Of a stretch of 64,000 bases of DNA, positions 35,704-43,611 are shown piece by piece (positions within the stretch are counted from its first letter, which is position 1; every line of letters starts with the position of its first letter). Below the pieces are notes generated by a model. That model ran no database searches. It saw only the letters and a list, made by a program, of their open reading frames with translations, and was not told where the DNA came from. The stretch covers positions 868,001 through 932,000 of the forward strand of contig NZ_CP133089.1 of NCBI RefSeq assembly GCF_030908405.1, given 5' to 3'. Made by a program: the position numbers and the translations under genes. Source of the DNA: Aminobacterium sp. MB27-C1 (GTDB taxonomy: Bacteria; Synergistota; Synergistia; Synergistales; Aminobacteriaceae).

Positions 35704-36540
35704 ATGTATAAAGCTCAAATAACATTGACTGTTCCAATGGGAAAACGGCTGATTGCGAAAGCAATCGCCGTTCTTCCTGAAGTACAAAGAGCGTTTAGAG
35801 AAGGTCGGATTCTTTTAAAAGGGGGAACGACAGTTTCTGCAGTTGCTGAAGAGCTTGTTGGTTCTCCCTTGCGGATTAGCGGAAGAGTTACACCTCGCGG
35901 AACGGTATCGTGCAATAAATCTCTCCCATCTTTCCCTCATAGTATTCTTATTTATAACGGACAAATTCAGAACGTTGACCAATGTCTATCACAAGTTGTC
36001 GCTGAAATGAATGCTTCCGATATAGCTATATGCGGGGCTAATCTTGTTGATGTGCACAAACAGGCAGCCATGATGGCAGGAGCACCTCTGGGAGGTGTCC
36101 CCGGGCAGGTGATTTCCACTTTGCGATCTGAAGGAATTATTACTTATATTGCGGCTGGGCTTGAGAAGTTTGCTCCCTGTTTTCTTGATGAAGCCATACT
36201 TGAAAGCGGACGGAAAAAAATCAATACATCTATGGGCATGTCGGTAGGTCTTATCCCTGTTCCAGGTTGTGTCGTAAGTGAAATTGAAGCTTTTTCAATC
36301 CTTGCATCTGTGAAAGCATACATTATTGGCAGGGGGGGAATTAGTGGAGCAGAAGGGGCTACAACGTTTGTCATAAGTGGGGAAAAAGACGAGGTCAAAA
36401 AAATTATTAATATCATTTCTGTTTTGCCAGAAGTTCCTGAAAGTGGGAGTGATGGTTCCCTCGATGAATGTTTACATGGGGGCCCGGGGTGTAAAAGTCA
36501 TCTGGGATGTTGGCACCGTGATCGTATATTGAAGAGGTGA
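35704..36540 (+). CDS. Conserved-looking protein of unknown function with C-terminal Cys/His cluster
   Basis: 278 residues that I cannot assign to a family. The start (YKAQITLTVPMGKRLIAKAI) precedes glycine-rich segments (ILLKGGTTVSAVAEELV, AGAPLGGVPGQVISTL, GRGGISGAEGATTFVISG) suggesting an alpha/beta enzyme. The end carries CLHGGPGCKSHLGCWH, a Cys-x6-Cys-x5-Cys-Trp-His pattern that could bind metal. There is no signal peptide or membrane segment. It begins 4 bases after the DUF1177 stop without a clear ribosome site, so translational coupling is likely. It overlaps nothing downstream; AroM starts 5 bases after its stop. Confidence 0.6.
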   Translation: MYKAQITLTVPMGKRLIAKAIAVLPEVQRAFREGRILLKGGTTVSAVAEELVGSPLRISGRVTPRGTVSCNKSLPSFPHSILIYNGQIQNVDQCLSQVVAEMNASDIAICGANLVDVHKQAAMMAGAPLGGVPGQVISTLRSEGIITYIAAGLEKFAPCFLDEAILESGRKKINTSMGMSVGLIPVPGCVVSEIEAFSILASVKAYIIGRGGISGAEGATTFVISGEKDEVKKIINIISVLPEVPESGSDGSLDECLHGGPGCKSHLGCWHRDRILKR

Positions 36541-36545
36541 TACAC

Positions 36546-37217
36546 ATGAAACGAATTTTGGGAACCGTAACTATAGGCCAAGCTCCGCGAGTAGATATAA
36601 TTCCAGATATCTTGCCTATTCTAGGGGAGAATCTAAATGTTGTTGAATCTGGTGCTTTAGATGGTTTGACGAAAGAAGATATTGCAAAAATGGCACCTCA
36701 AAAGGGAGATTACGTTCTTGTAACGAGAATGAAAGATGGGACTTCGGTTACAGTTGCAGAGCGTTATATCACACCTAGAGTTGAAGAGAAAATTCGAGAC
36801 CATTTCCAACATAATATTCCTGTTGTTCTTCTCCTTTGTACCGGTGAATTCCCTTCTTTTGGTGAAGAGGGACTTTTGATTCGGCCTCAACGTATTCTTT
36901 ACAATGTAGTACAGGCAGTGGCTGAAAATAGAAAATTAGGTGTCATTACTCCTTCTGAAGATCAGATAGCACAATCTAAGAAAAGGTGGGAAACTGTGTC
37001 AGGAAGAGTATCAGTTGTTGCTGCTTCTCCATATGCAGACTCTTTGCAACTTGATAATGCTATAGAGAAGCTACAAGAATATAATCCAGATATAGCTATT
37101 ATGGATTGCATGGGCTATACAATAAAAATGCAGCAGAAAGTAAGAGACAGCCTTGGAAAACCTGTATTTCTAGCTCGAAGTGTTGTGGCCAGAGTGATTA
37201 AAGATATGTTTGGATAG
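36546..37217 (+). CDS. AroM-family protein
   Basis: 223 residues matching AroM: TVTIGQAPRVDIIPDILPIL near the start, VESGALDGLTKEDIAKM, VVLLLCTGEFPSF, and AIMDCMGYTIKMQQKVRD near the end. AroM folds like Asp/Glu racemases and keeps two cysteine sites (LLLCTGEF, MDCMGY), although its reaction is unknown. GAGGTG lies 6 bases before the ATG at 36546. A second racemase-like fold in one operon with the bona fide racemase-family gene is notable. Confidence 0.8.
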   Translation: MKRILGTVTIGQAPRVDIIPDILPILGENLNVVESGALDGLTKEDIAKMAPQKGDYVLVTRMKDGTSVTVAERYITPRVEEKIRDHFQHNIPVVLLLCTGEFPSFGEEGLLIRPQRILYNVVQAVAENRKLGVITPSEDQIAQSKKRWETVSGRVSVVAASPYADSLQLDNAIEKLQEYNPDIAIMDCMGYTIKMQQKVRDSLGKPVFLARSVVARVIKDMFG

Positions 37218-37230
37218 GGGGCAAGGGTAA

Positions 37231-38184
37231 ATGGATTTTGAGAAAATGATTAATGTGTCGAAGTGCCTTCTCACAGATAATATGGGACTTCGTCGAGAAG
37301 AAAAATTATTGATAATATGCGATAGCAAGACTGTAAATATTGCTAAAAGTCTTTTTGAGGCGGGGCAATTACTAGGAAGCGAATCTCTTCTGGTTCAAAT
37401 TTCGCCTATGAAAAAAAATGGAGAGGAACCATCTGCACGTGTGCGTGAATTGATGTTAGCTTCAGATGTTGTCATTATTCCTACAAGTAAGTCTATGACT
37501 CATACCCACGCCAAAAAAGATGCATGTGCTGCTGGAGCTCGTGTTGCTACCATGCCTGGAATTACTGAGGATATGTATTTTAATGGGCCTATTACTGCAG
37601 ATTATAAAGAAGTTGAAATTTTAACAAAAAAACTCACATCTCTTCTTGACAAGGCTAAAGAGGCTGAGATACGAAAAGACGGCTGTTCCCTTACGTTGTC
37701 TCTTGACGGGAGAAAAGGTATTCCGAGTACAGGTGTATATCGGGAAAAAGGGCAAGCTGGCAACTTACCATCTGGTGAAGCTTTTATTGCTCCCGTTGAG
37801 GGTAGCGCTTCAGGAGAAGTTGTTATCGACGGTTCATTTGCTGGAATTGGAGTCTTAAGTGCTCCCTTGAAACTTTTTTTTGAGAAAGGGCAGCTTGTCG
37901 ATGCGAAGGGTCCTGAGCGTCAAAAACTCTTTGACCTTCTGGGAGATAATCCTTTGGCAAGAAATGTAGCTGAACTTGGAATAGGAACTAATAATAAAGC
38001 TCGAGTCACAGGGGTTATTCTCGAAGATGAAAAAATATATGGAACTGTACATATTGCCCTTGGCAGTAACGATACCTTTGGAGGAACAGTTGCGGCAGGA
38101 ATCCATGTAGATGGAGTAATTACCAACCCTGAACTTTACATTGATGAAAAATGTATTCTTTCTGAAGGCAAAATCCATATTTAA
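37231..38184 (+). CDS. M29-like (aminopeptidase T-type) metallopeptidase
   Basis: 317 residues, somewhat shorter than the roughly 370-410 of classical M29 enzymes. The second half has the expected metal-ligand landscape: GNLPSGEAFIAPVEGSASGE, VAELGIGTN, YGTVHIALGSNDTFGG and IHVDGVI. The first half (LLIICDSKTVNIAKSLFEAG, ASDVVIIPTSKSMTHTHAKK) matches the N-terminal domain. It would release N-terminal residues from peptides or open amide bonds in a related small molecule. GGGCAAGGG precedes the ATG. Last gene of the cluster; a strong terminator follows. Confidence 0.7.
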   Translation: MDFEKMINVSKCLLTDNMGLRREEKLLIICDSKTVNIAKSLFEAGQLLGSESLLVQISPMKKNGEEPSARVRELMLASDVVIIPTSKSMTHTHAKKDACAAGARVATMPGITEDMYFNGPITADYKEVEILTKKLTSLLDKAKEAEIRKDGCSLTLSLDGRKGIPSTGVYREKGQAGNLPSGEAFIAPVEGSASGEVVIDGSFAGIGVLSAPLKLFFEKGQLVDAKGPERQKLFDLLGDNPLARNVAELGIGTNNKARVTGVILEDEKIYGTVHIALGSNDTFGGTVAAGIHVDGVITNPELYIDEKCILSEGKIHI

Positions 38185-38202
38185 CTATATTATTTTGTTT
38201 CA

Positions 38203-38234
38203 GAAGGCGGGAATTCAGTTTCCCGCCTTTTTTG
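38203..38234 (+). terminator. Rho-independent terminator of the OPT-DUF917-DUF1177 cluster
   Basis: The stem AAGGCGGGAA/TTCCCGCCTT with a short loop is followed by TTTTTG. Confidence 0.9.
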
Positions 38235-38287
38235 TTAAAATAGATAAGTTAACGTCGACTTTAATAAAAAAAAGGAGGTAGGTTTGA

Positions 38288-38377
38288 ATGGACGACGTTC
38301 CTGGTAGCAGTACATGTTTAAAATCTGCTGCGTTATTCAAACAGACCTCTACACGTCACTTTTTTTCAGAGGTCTGA
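38288..38377 (+). CDS. Possible 29-residue leader peptide upstream of mgtE
   Basis: An ATG with a strong ribosome site (AAAGGAGG, 9 bases upstream) opens a frame of 29 codons ending 34 bases before the mgtE start. The peptide starts MDDVPGSSTCLKSA and has no membrane segment. Its last third overlaps the alternative hairpins at 38339-38386, so ribosome position could decide which hairpin forms. Similar leader-peptide control of magnesium transporter genes is known in enterobacteria (mgtL, mgtP). Homology is not claimed. No promoter could be found between the upstream terminator and this frame. Confidence 0.45.
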   Translation: MDDVPGSSTCLKSAALFKQTSTRHFFSEV

Positions 38378-38386
38378 GGTCTGTTT
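38339..38386 (+). promoter_or_regulatory. Two mutually exclusive hairpins before mgtE
   Basis: AAACAGACCTC (38339-38349) is perfectly complementary to GAGGTCTGTTT (38376-38386), while the overlapping AGACCTCT (38343-38350) pairs with AGAGGTCT (38368-38375). A repeated GAGGTCTG unit creates the choice. This is the layout of an attenuator or translation switch, 26 bases before the mgtE start. Confidence 0.55.
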
Positions 38387-38411
38387 AGACACTGAAAAGG
38401 AGTGATATCCG

Positions 38412-39788
38412 ATGAATATGTCATTAGGCCAAGCTCTGCAAACTTTTCTGCTGAGCAAAGATTTCTCTTTGATTAAAGATTTTTGTATCTCAAACCATCC
38501 TGCAGTTGTTGCCGACTTTTTATCCCCACTGAAGCCTCAAGAGATATGGTCAATTCTTTCCATTCTCAATCCTCAGAAGAGGGCAGAAGTCTTTTGCCAA
38601 ATAGATGAAGATAGGCAAATTACTTTAGCCAGTCAATTGGCGAGACATGATCTAGCAGCTTTAGTTACAGATATGTCTTCTGATGATAGAGCTGATTTGT
38701 TTAGGCGCTTACCAGAAGCAACGCAAAAGATACTCTTACCAGCCCTTGCCCAGGCAGAGCGAGACGATATTAGACGTCTTGTTTCTTATGCAGAAGGCAC
38801 ATGTGGTTCTGTTATGACTTCCGACTACGCAACACTACCTGAGAATATAACAGTAGCTCAAGCTATTGAAGAACTACGCAGAGAAGCTCCAGATAGAGAA
38901 ACTATTTATTATATTTATGTTTTAGGGGAGCAGCGTAAGTTATTGGGTTTTGTGTCGTTAAAAGACCTTATTGTTTCTTACTCTGCTCTCAACGTTGCTG
39001 ATATTATGCATCGTGACCTTATCTTTGTAAAAGCAAATGATGACCAAGAAGAAGCAGCCAGAAAAATCGCTAAATATGATCTTCTTGCTTTGCCTGTTGT
39101 TGACGAAGCAGGTTCCTTAGTTGGAATTATTACACATGACGATGCCATTGATATTATTACTCAAGAACACACAGAAGATATGGAAAAACTTATGGCCATT
39201 GGTGGGCGACATGACGTAGGTACATATTTAAAGACATCTGCTTTTGAACACTTCAAAAATAGAGTTTTTTGGGTTGTTGGGCTAGCTGCGGTAGGACTTC
39301 TTTCTGGTATGGTTATTCACCGTTTTGAGGCGACCTTGGCTCATTTTATGATTTTAGCGTTGTATTTGCCAATGCTTACAGATAGCGGTGGAAATACTGG
39401 TAGCCAGGCTGCAACTGTAATAATACGGGCGTTGGCACTTCGCGAAATTAAAATAAAGGATATTTTTAAAGTTTTGCTAAAAGAGTTAAAAGTATCAGTT
39501 ATGCTCGGTGTTATTTTGGGAGGACTTTCTTATGGGAAAGTTCTTTTCTTATCTAAAGATTTGATACTACCTGTAGGAATGACTCTTCCTATGATAGCTA
39601 CGGCTATCGCTATGGCACTGATGATACAAGTTGTAACCTCTACATTGATAGGTGCTCTCTTGCCCATGGGGGCAGTTTTTCTGGGATTTGATCCCGCTAT
39701 TGTTGCGAGCCCAGCATTAACAACAATAGTGGATATAACTGGTCTGTTGATCTATTTTAATATTACACGAATGATCTTAGGGCTATGA
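38412..39788 (+). CDS. mgtE: Magnesium transporter MgtE
   Basis: 458 residues in the MgtE order: N-terminal helical superhelical domain (about 1-130), two CBS domains (about 135-255), a linker helix, then five membrane segments. The pore signature YLPMLTDSGGNTGSQAATVI is present. In the family the cytosolic domains bind magnesium and close the channel when it is plentiful. AAGGAG lies 9 bases before the ATG. Transcription appears separate from the upstream peptidase cluster because of its terminator. The leader features at 38288-38386 suggest additional control. Confidence 0.95.
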   Translation: MNMSLGQALQTFLLSKDFSLIKDFCISNHPAVVADFLSPLKPQEIWSILSILNPQKRAEVFCQIDEDRQITLASQLARHDLAALVTDMSSDDRADLFRRLPEATQKILLPALAQAERDDIRRLVSYAEGTCGSVMTSDYATLPENITVAQAIEELRREAPDRETIYYIYVLGEQRKLLGFVSLKDLIVSYSALNVADIMHRDLIFVKANDDQEEAARKIAKYDLLALPVVDEAGSLVGIITHDDAIDIITQEHTEDMEKLMAIGGRHDVGTYLKTSAFEHFKNRVFWVVGLAAVGLLSGMVIHRFEATLAHFMILALYLPMLTDSGGNTGSQAATVIIRALALREIKIKDIFKVLLKELKVSVMLGVILGGLSYGKVLFLSKDLILPVGMTLPMIATAIAMALMIQVVTSTLIGALLPMGAVFLGFDPAIVASPALTTIVDITGLLIYFNITRMILGL

Positions 39789-39830
39789 ATAAATTTTAAT
39801 AAAAAGACATACAGAAAACCTATTTTATGT

Positions 39831-39943
39831 TAGAATAAGGCATATTCGAAAAAATTATATTAGGCCAAAACGATCTCCCCCCCCTTTTGGATTTCTTTTG
39901 GTCGTGGTATTTTAGAGGCTCTGTATGTGAGAGCCTCTTTTTG
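39831..39943 (+). ncRNA. Candidate small RNA or structured 3' region after mgtE
   Basis: A possible -10 box TAGAAT (39831-39836; only a weak CATACA 17 bases upstream) is followed by about 100 bases ending in a clear terminator. The segment holds CCAAAA at 39865-39870 that can pair with either of two TTTTGG copies (39885-39890, 39896-39901), with a run of eight C at 39877-39884 in the loop. It may be an independent small RNA or simply the mgtE 3' untranslated region. The rest of the 39789-40147 gap holds the terminator and a downstream promoter. Confidence 0.3.
39914..39943 (+). terminator. Rho-independent terminator downstream of mgtE
   Basis: The stem AGAGGCTC/GAGCCTCT with a 9-base loop is followed by a T run, 125 bases after the mgtE stop codon. 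Confidence 0.85.
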
Positions 39944-40011
39944 TTGCCTGTTTACAGAATATTTGGATTTTACCCATTAAGTCGAATAGCGCTCTTATTT
40001 TCAATTTGCTA

Positions 40012-40040
40012 TTGACTTACATTAGTTGCACTAGCATAAT
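40012..40040 (+). promoter_or_regulatory. Promoter of the peptide ABC transporter operon
   Basis: TTGACT (40012-40017) and CATAAT (40035-40040) are spaced by 17 bases, about 100 bases before the binding-protein gene. Confidence 0.75.
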
Positions 40041-40147
40041 TGTTTATTGCAAAAAAGCCTGCCAACACCCAAAAAGTGTAGTGTTTCCAATATTGAATAA
40101 GAATATGAATTTTTAGAGAAGCAAAATAATATGAAGGAGATGAAAGG

Positions 40148-41671
40148 ATGAAAAAGGGAAAGTTTTTTAGTCTTACTGTAGTCGCGATTTTAGTCGCATT
40201 ATTCTGTGTTGCTTCTGTTGGCTTGGCAGCAGAGAAAAAAGACACCTTGGTGGTAGCTAATATTTATGATGCAAAAACTCTTGATCCTCAAGCTACCAAT
40301 GACGTTGCATCTTCTGGAGCTATGATGCAGATTTATGAAACACTTGTTGCGCTTGATGATGATAACAACGTTGTTCCTCAGCTTGCTGAAAAGTGGGAGA
40401 AACTTGATGACCTTACATACAAGTTTTATCTCCTGAAGGGTGTTAAATTCCATAATGGTGAAGAACTTAAGGCTAGCGATGTGAAATACACTATCGACCG
40501 TGCCATGTCTCCCAAGGGTGCCGCTATTCAGAACTATTCTGGAGAAGTCGAGAAGGTTGAAGTTCTTGATGATTATACATTGATTATCAAGACCAAGAAA
40601 CCGTCCACCCCCTTCCTTGCCTCTCTGAGCCACACATGGGGCAGCATTATGAATGCTAAAGCAGTTGAAGAGGCTGGAGATAACTATGGTATGCATCCAA
40701 TCGGAACCGGCCCCTTTAAGTTTTTAAGCTGGGCAAAAGGTGATCGTTTGACCCTTGAGCGTTTTGAAGACTTCCATGGTAAGAAACCTGCCTATAAGAC
40801 CCTTGTTATGCGTTCTATTACAGAGCCCACAAGCCGTACAATCGAGCTTGAGAGCGGAGCTGTAGATATCGCTTATCAGATCACAACTAATGATATTAAG
40901 AGAGTTGAAGAGAACCCTAACCTCAAATTGATGAGAGTTATGGATAACTCCACATCATATCTTGGCTTTAACTGTGAAAAAGCTCCTTTCGATAACGTGA
41001 AAGTTCGCCAGGCTATCAACCTTGCTATTGATACAGTGGGTATTAACAAAGCTGTCTATCGTGGAATAGGACAGGCTCCAACTGGACCAATTGCTCCCAA
41101 TGTAAAATACTTTGATAAATCACAGCCTGTACATGAGCAGGATATGGAGACAGCTAAAAAGCTTCTTGAAGAAGCTGGCTACAAAGATGGATTCAAAGCT
41201 CAGATCTGGACAAATGACAAGAAAGAAAGAGTTGACATGGCTACCATCATTCAGAGTCAGCTTTCTGAGATTGGCATTGATGTTGAGATTAAAGTTCTTG
41301 AGTGGGGAGCTTATCTCGATGGTTTGAAGGCCAAACAGCATGATATGTTCATCGTTGGCTGGGTTTCTACAGTTCCAGATCCTGAATTTGCCGTTGGTGG
41401 CGTTTTCCACTCTTCCATGAAAGGTAAAATGAACTTCTCTTTCTTTGGAGATCCTAAAGTTGACGAACTTATTGAAAAAGGTAAAACTCTTCCTGATGGT
41501 GCAGATCGTGAAGCTGTGTATGTTGAATTGCAGAAAGAGCTTAATGAAAAACGCCCCTGGGTTTACCTTCTCAATGATGAGCAGATCTGTGGAATGCAGA
41601 AAAATGTAAAAGGATTCAGACCCAGTCCCAGAGGATATCACGAGCTTTACAACGTCTATTTTGAAGACTAA
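40148..41671 (+). CDS. Peptide ABC transporter substrate-binding protein (family 5, DppA/OppA-like)
   Basis: 507 residues. The signal peptide (SLTVVAILVALFCVASVGLA) ends with a small-residue cleavage site rather than a lipobox. The mature protein opens TLVVANIYDAKTLDPQATND, and family 5 landmarks follow (YKFYLLKGVKFHNGEELKAS, YGMHPIGTGPFKF). It captures di- or oligopeptides in the periplasm. AAGGAG is found upstream of the ATG. The following permease and ATPase genes complete the transporter. A hairpin after the stop probably keeps its mRNA more abundant than the rest. Confidence 0.93.
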   Translation: MKKGKFFSLTVVAILVALFCVASVGLAAEKKDTLVVANIYDAKTLDPQATNDVASSGAMMQIYETLVALDDDNNVVPQLAEKWEKLDDLTYKFYLLKGVKFHNGEELKASDVKYTIDRAMSPKGAAIQNYSGEVEKVEVLDDYTLIIKTKKPSTPFLASLSHTWGSIMNAKAVEEAGDNYGMHPIGTGPFKFLSWAKGDRLTLERFEDFHGKKPAYKTLVMRSITEPTSRTIELESGAVDIAYQITTNDIKRVEENPNLKLMRVMDNSTSYLGFNCEKAPFDNVKVRQAINLAIDTVGINKAVYRGIGQAPTGPIAPNVKYFDKSQPVHEQDMETAKKLLEEAGYKDGFKAQIWTNDKKERVDMATIIQSQLSEIGIDVEIKVLEWGAYLDGLKAKQHDMFIVGWVSTVPDPEFAVGGVFHSSMKGKMNFSFFGDPKVDELIEKGKTLPDGADREAVYVELQKELNEKRPWVYLLNDEQICGMQKNVKGFRPSPRGYHELYNVYFED

Positions 41672-41729
41672 AAGTTCATGGTGGTAGTGCCTCGTTATTG
41701 TTATTTCTTAAGTTTTTGAGTTTAAATTA

Positions 41730-41763
41730 ATGGTTGCAGGAGCTGAAATGTTCCTGCAACCAT
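41730..41763 (+). other. Intercistronic stem-loop after the peptide-binding protein gene
   Basis: A perfect 12-bp stem (ATGGTTGCAGGA and complement) with a 10-base loop lies between the binding-protein and permease genes and has no T tract. Expected role: partial termination or protection of the upstream mRNA. Confidence 0.7.
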
Positions 41764-41784
41764 CGTGTTTCAGGAGGAAAACGG

Positions 41785-42714
41785 ATGCTCAAGTATATTT
41801 TTAAGCGAATTATATCTCTTATCCCTGTTCTTATAGGAGTCGCTTTCATCGTCTTCTCTCTGCTTTATTTCACGCCTGGTGATCCGGCCAGAATGGTTCT
41901 TGGTGATATGGCTACAGAAGAAGCTCTTCAGGCGTTTAGAGAGACAGAAGGGCTAAATGACCCCTTTATTGTTCAATTTGGCAGATATCTGTATAAAGCG
42001 ACTACTCAAGCAGATATTGGCCGTTCATATGTGACCAAAAGACCTGTAACAAACGAAATAATGACAGTTTTCCCAGCTACATTGAAACTTGCTGCCTTTT
42101 CTATGTTTCTTGCAGTTATTTTTGGCATTCCCTTCGGAATAATTTCTGCTATAAAACAATACTCGTGGTTTGATTCGATAACTATGATATTTGCCATGAT
42201 TGGAATATCCATGCCTGTCTTCTGGTTAGGTGTTTTGCTTATACTTTTCTTCTCAGTTCGGCTTAATTGGTTGCCATCGTCAGGATTTGGAACTTTTAGT
42301 GCCATGATCCTGCCTTCTATTTCATTGGCTGCACAAGGAGTAGCAATTGTTACTCGTATGACACGTTCGACGATGCTAGAGGTTATACGACAGGATTATA
42401 TTCGTACCGTACGAGCAAAGGGCCAAAAAGAATCACTGGTCATTTGGCGTCATGCTTTGCCGAATGCCTTGATTCCCGTTATCACAATTGCTGGTATTCA
42501 GTTTGGTCAGCTTTTAGGCGGAGCTGTTTTGACAGAATCAATATTCTCTATTCCTGGAGTTGGGCGTTTGATGGTAGAAGCTATTAAAATGAGAGACTTC
42601 CCAGTTGTGCAAGGTGGAGTTTTGTACATTGCCGTAGCTTTTAGTTTGGTCAACCTCCTTGTGGATTTGATTTATGCATGGATCGACCCGCGCATAAAAG
42701 CTCAGTACAGATAA
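41785..42714 (+). CDS. Peptide ABC transporter permease (DppB-like)
   Basis: 309 residues with six membrane segments. It starts MLKYIFKRIISLIPVLIGVA, the usual DppB opening, and includes TPGDPARMVLG and the EAA-loop region IRTVRAKGQKESLVIWRHAL that contacts the ATPases. CAGGAGG lies 8 bases before the ATG at 41785; the open frame extends upstream through the hairpin but has no ribosome site there. Confidence 0.94.
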   Translation: MLKYIFKRIISLIPVLIGVAFIVFSLLYFTPGDPARMVLGDMATEEALQAFRETEGLNDPFIVQFGRYLYKATTQADIGRSYVTKRPVTNEIMTVFPATLKLAAFSMFLAVIFGIPFGIISAIKQYSWFDSITMIFAMIGISMPVFWLGVLLILFFSVRLNWLPSSGFGTFSAMILPSISLAAQGVAIVTRMTRSTMLEVIRQDYIRTVRAKGQKESLVIWRHALPNALIPVITIAGIQFGQLLGGAVLTESIFSIPGVGRLMVEAIKMRDFPVVQGGVLYIAVAFSLVNLLVDLIYAWIDPRIKAQYR

Positions 42715-42728
42715 TCGGAGGGTACACG

Positions 42729-43592
42729 ATGAGTCAGATGAAAAAGAGAAAAATGGGGAACTTCGGAGAAATTATGCGTCGTTTAAAGAAGAACCGTCTT
42801 GCCATGTTTGGTTTAACAATAGTTGTTCTTCTCTTCATTACGGCGCTCTTTGCTGATTTTATTGCTCCATACAGCTATGCAAAGCAGCATTTAAGCGATG
42901 CCTTCCAAGCTCCCAACAGTAAATATATTTTAGGAACAGATGAGTTTGGTCGTGATATTTTCAGCCGTATTGTCTATGGATCTCGAATTTCCTTACAGGT
43001 AGGATTTATAGCAGTTGGATTGGCTGTTGTCGTTGGTGGCTTCTTGGGAGCAGTATCCGGCTTTTATGGTGGAAAAATTGATAACCTTATTATGCGGGCA
43101 ATGGATATATTGCTTTCCATTCCTCAAATTCTATTGGCCATTGCTATAGCGGCATCTTTAGGGCCTGGACTTTTCAACCTTATGATTGCCGTAGGTATTT
43201 CCTCGATTCCGAGCTATGCTCGAATTGTGCGCAGCGCTGTTTTGTCAATTCGCAACCAGGAGTTTGTTGAAGCAGCTAAAGCGATGGGATCAAGTGATTT
43301 TAGAATTATTATGAAGCATATCCTGCCAAATAGTATGGCACCCATTATTGTTCAGGCAACTTTAGGAGTAGCTTTTGCCATTTTAACGGCAGCTGGTTTA
43401 AGCTTCATCGGGTTAGGAATTCAGCCTCCCATGCCAGAGTGGGGAGCCATGCTTTCGGGAGGACGAGGTTATATTCGTGATTATCCATATATGACCCTTT
43501 TCCCTGGTTTGGCGATTATGATTACCATTCTTGCTTTGAATTTCCTTGGTGACGGTCTTCGCGATGCCTTAGATCCGAAATTAAAGCGTTAG
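42729..43592 (+). CDS. Peptide ABC transporter permease (DppC-like)
   Basis: 287 residues. A DppC-type N-terminus (RRLKKNRLAMFGLTIVVLLF) precedes ILGTDEFGRDIFSRIVYGSR and an EAA loop (EFVEAAKAMGSSDFRIIMKH). Heterodimer partner of the preceding permease. CGGAGGG lies 6 bases before the ATG at 42729. Confidence 0.94.
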   Translation: MSQMKKRKMGNFGEIMRRLKKNRLAMFGLTIVVLLFITALFADFIAPYSYAKQHLSDAFQAPNSKYILGTDEFGRDIFSRIVYGSRISLQVGFIAVGLAVVVGGFLGAVSGFYGGKIDNLIMRAMDILLSIPQILLAIAIAASLGPGLFNLMIAVGISSIPSYARIVRSAVLSIRNQEFVEAAKAMGSSDFRIIMKHILPNSMAPIIVQATLGVAFAILTAAGLSFIGLGIQPPMPEWGAMLSGGRGYIRDYPYMTLFPGLAIMITILALNFLGDGLRDALDPKLKR

Positions 43593-43611
43593 AGTAAGAG
43601 AGGGACGTTTT

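Noticed and set aside
38236-38411. M-box magnesium riboswitch upstream of mgtE.
   Set aside because: The leader is long enough, but I could not find the conserved M-box core segments. The leader-ORF/hairpin explanation fits what is visible better.
40199-41641. Two long minus-strand frames (165 and 173 codons) opposite the peptide-binding protein gene.
   Set aside because: No ribosome sites and no recognisable domain; the plus strand encodes a complete family 5 binding protein.
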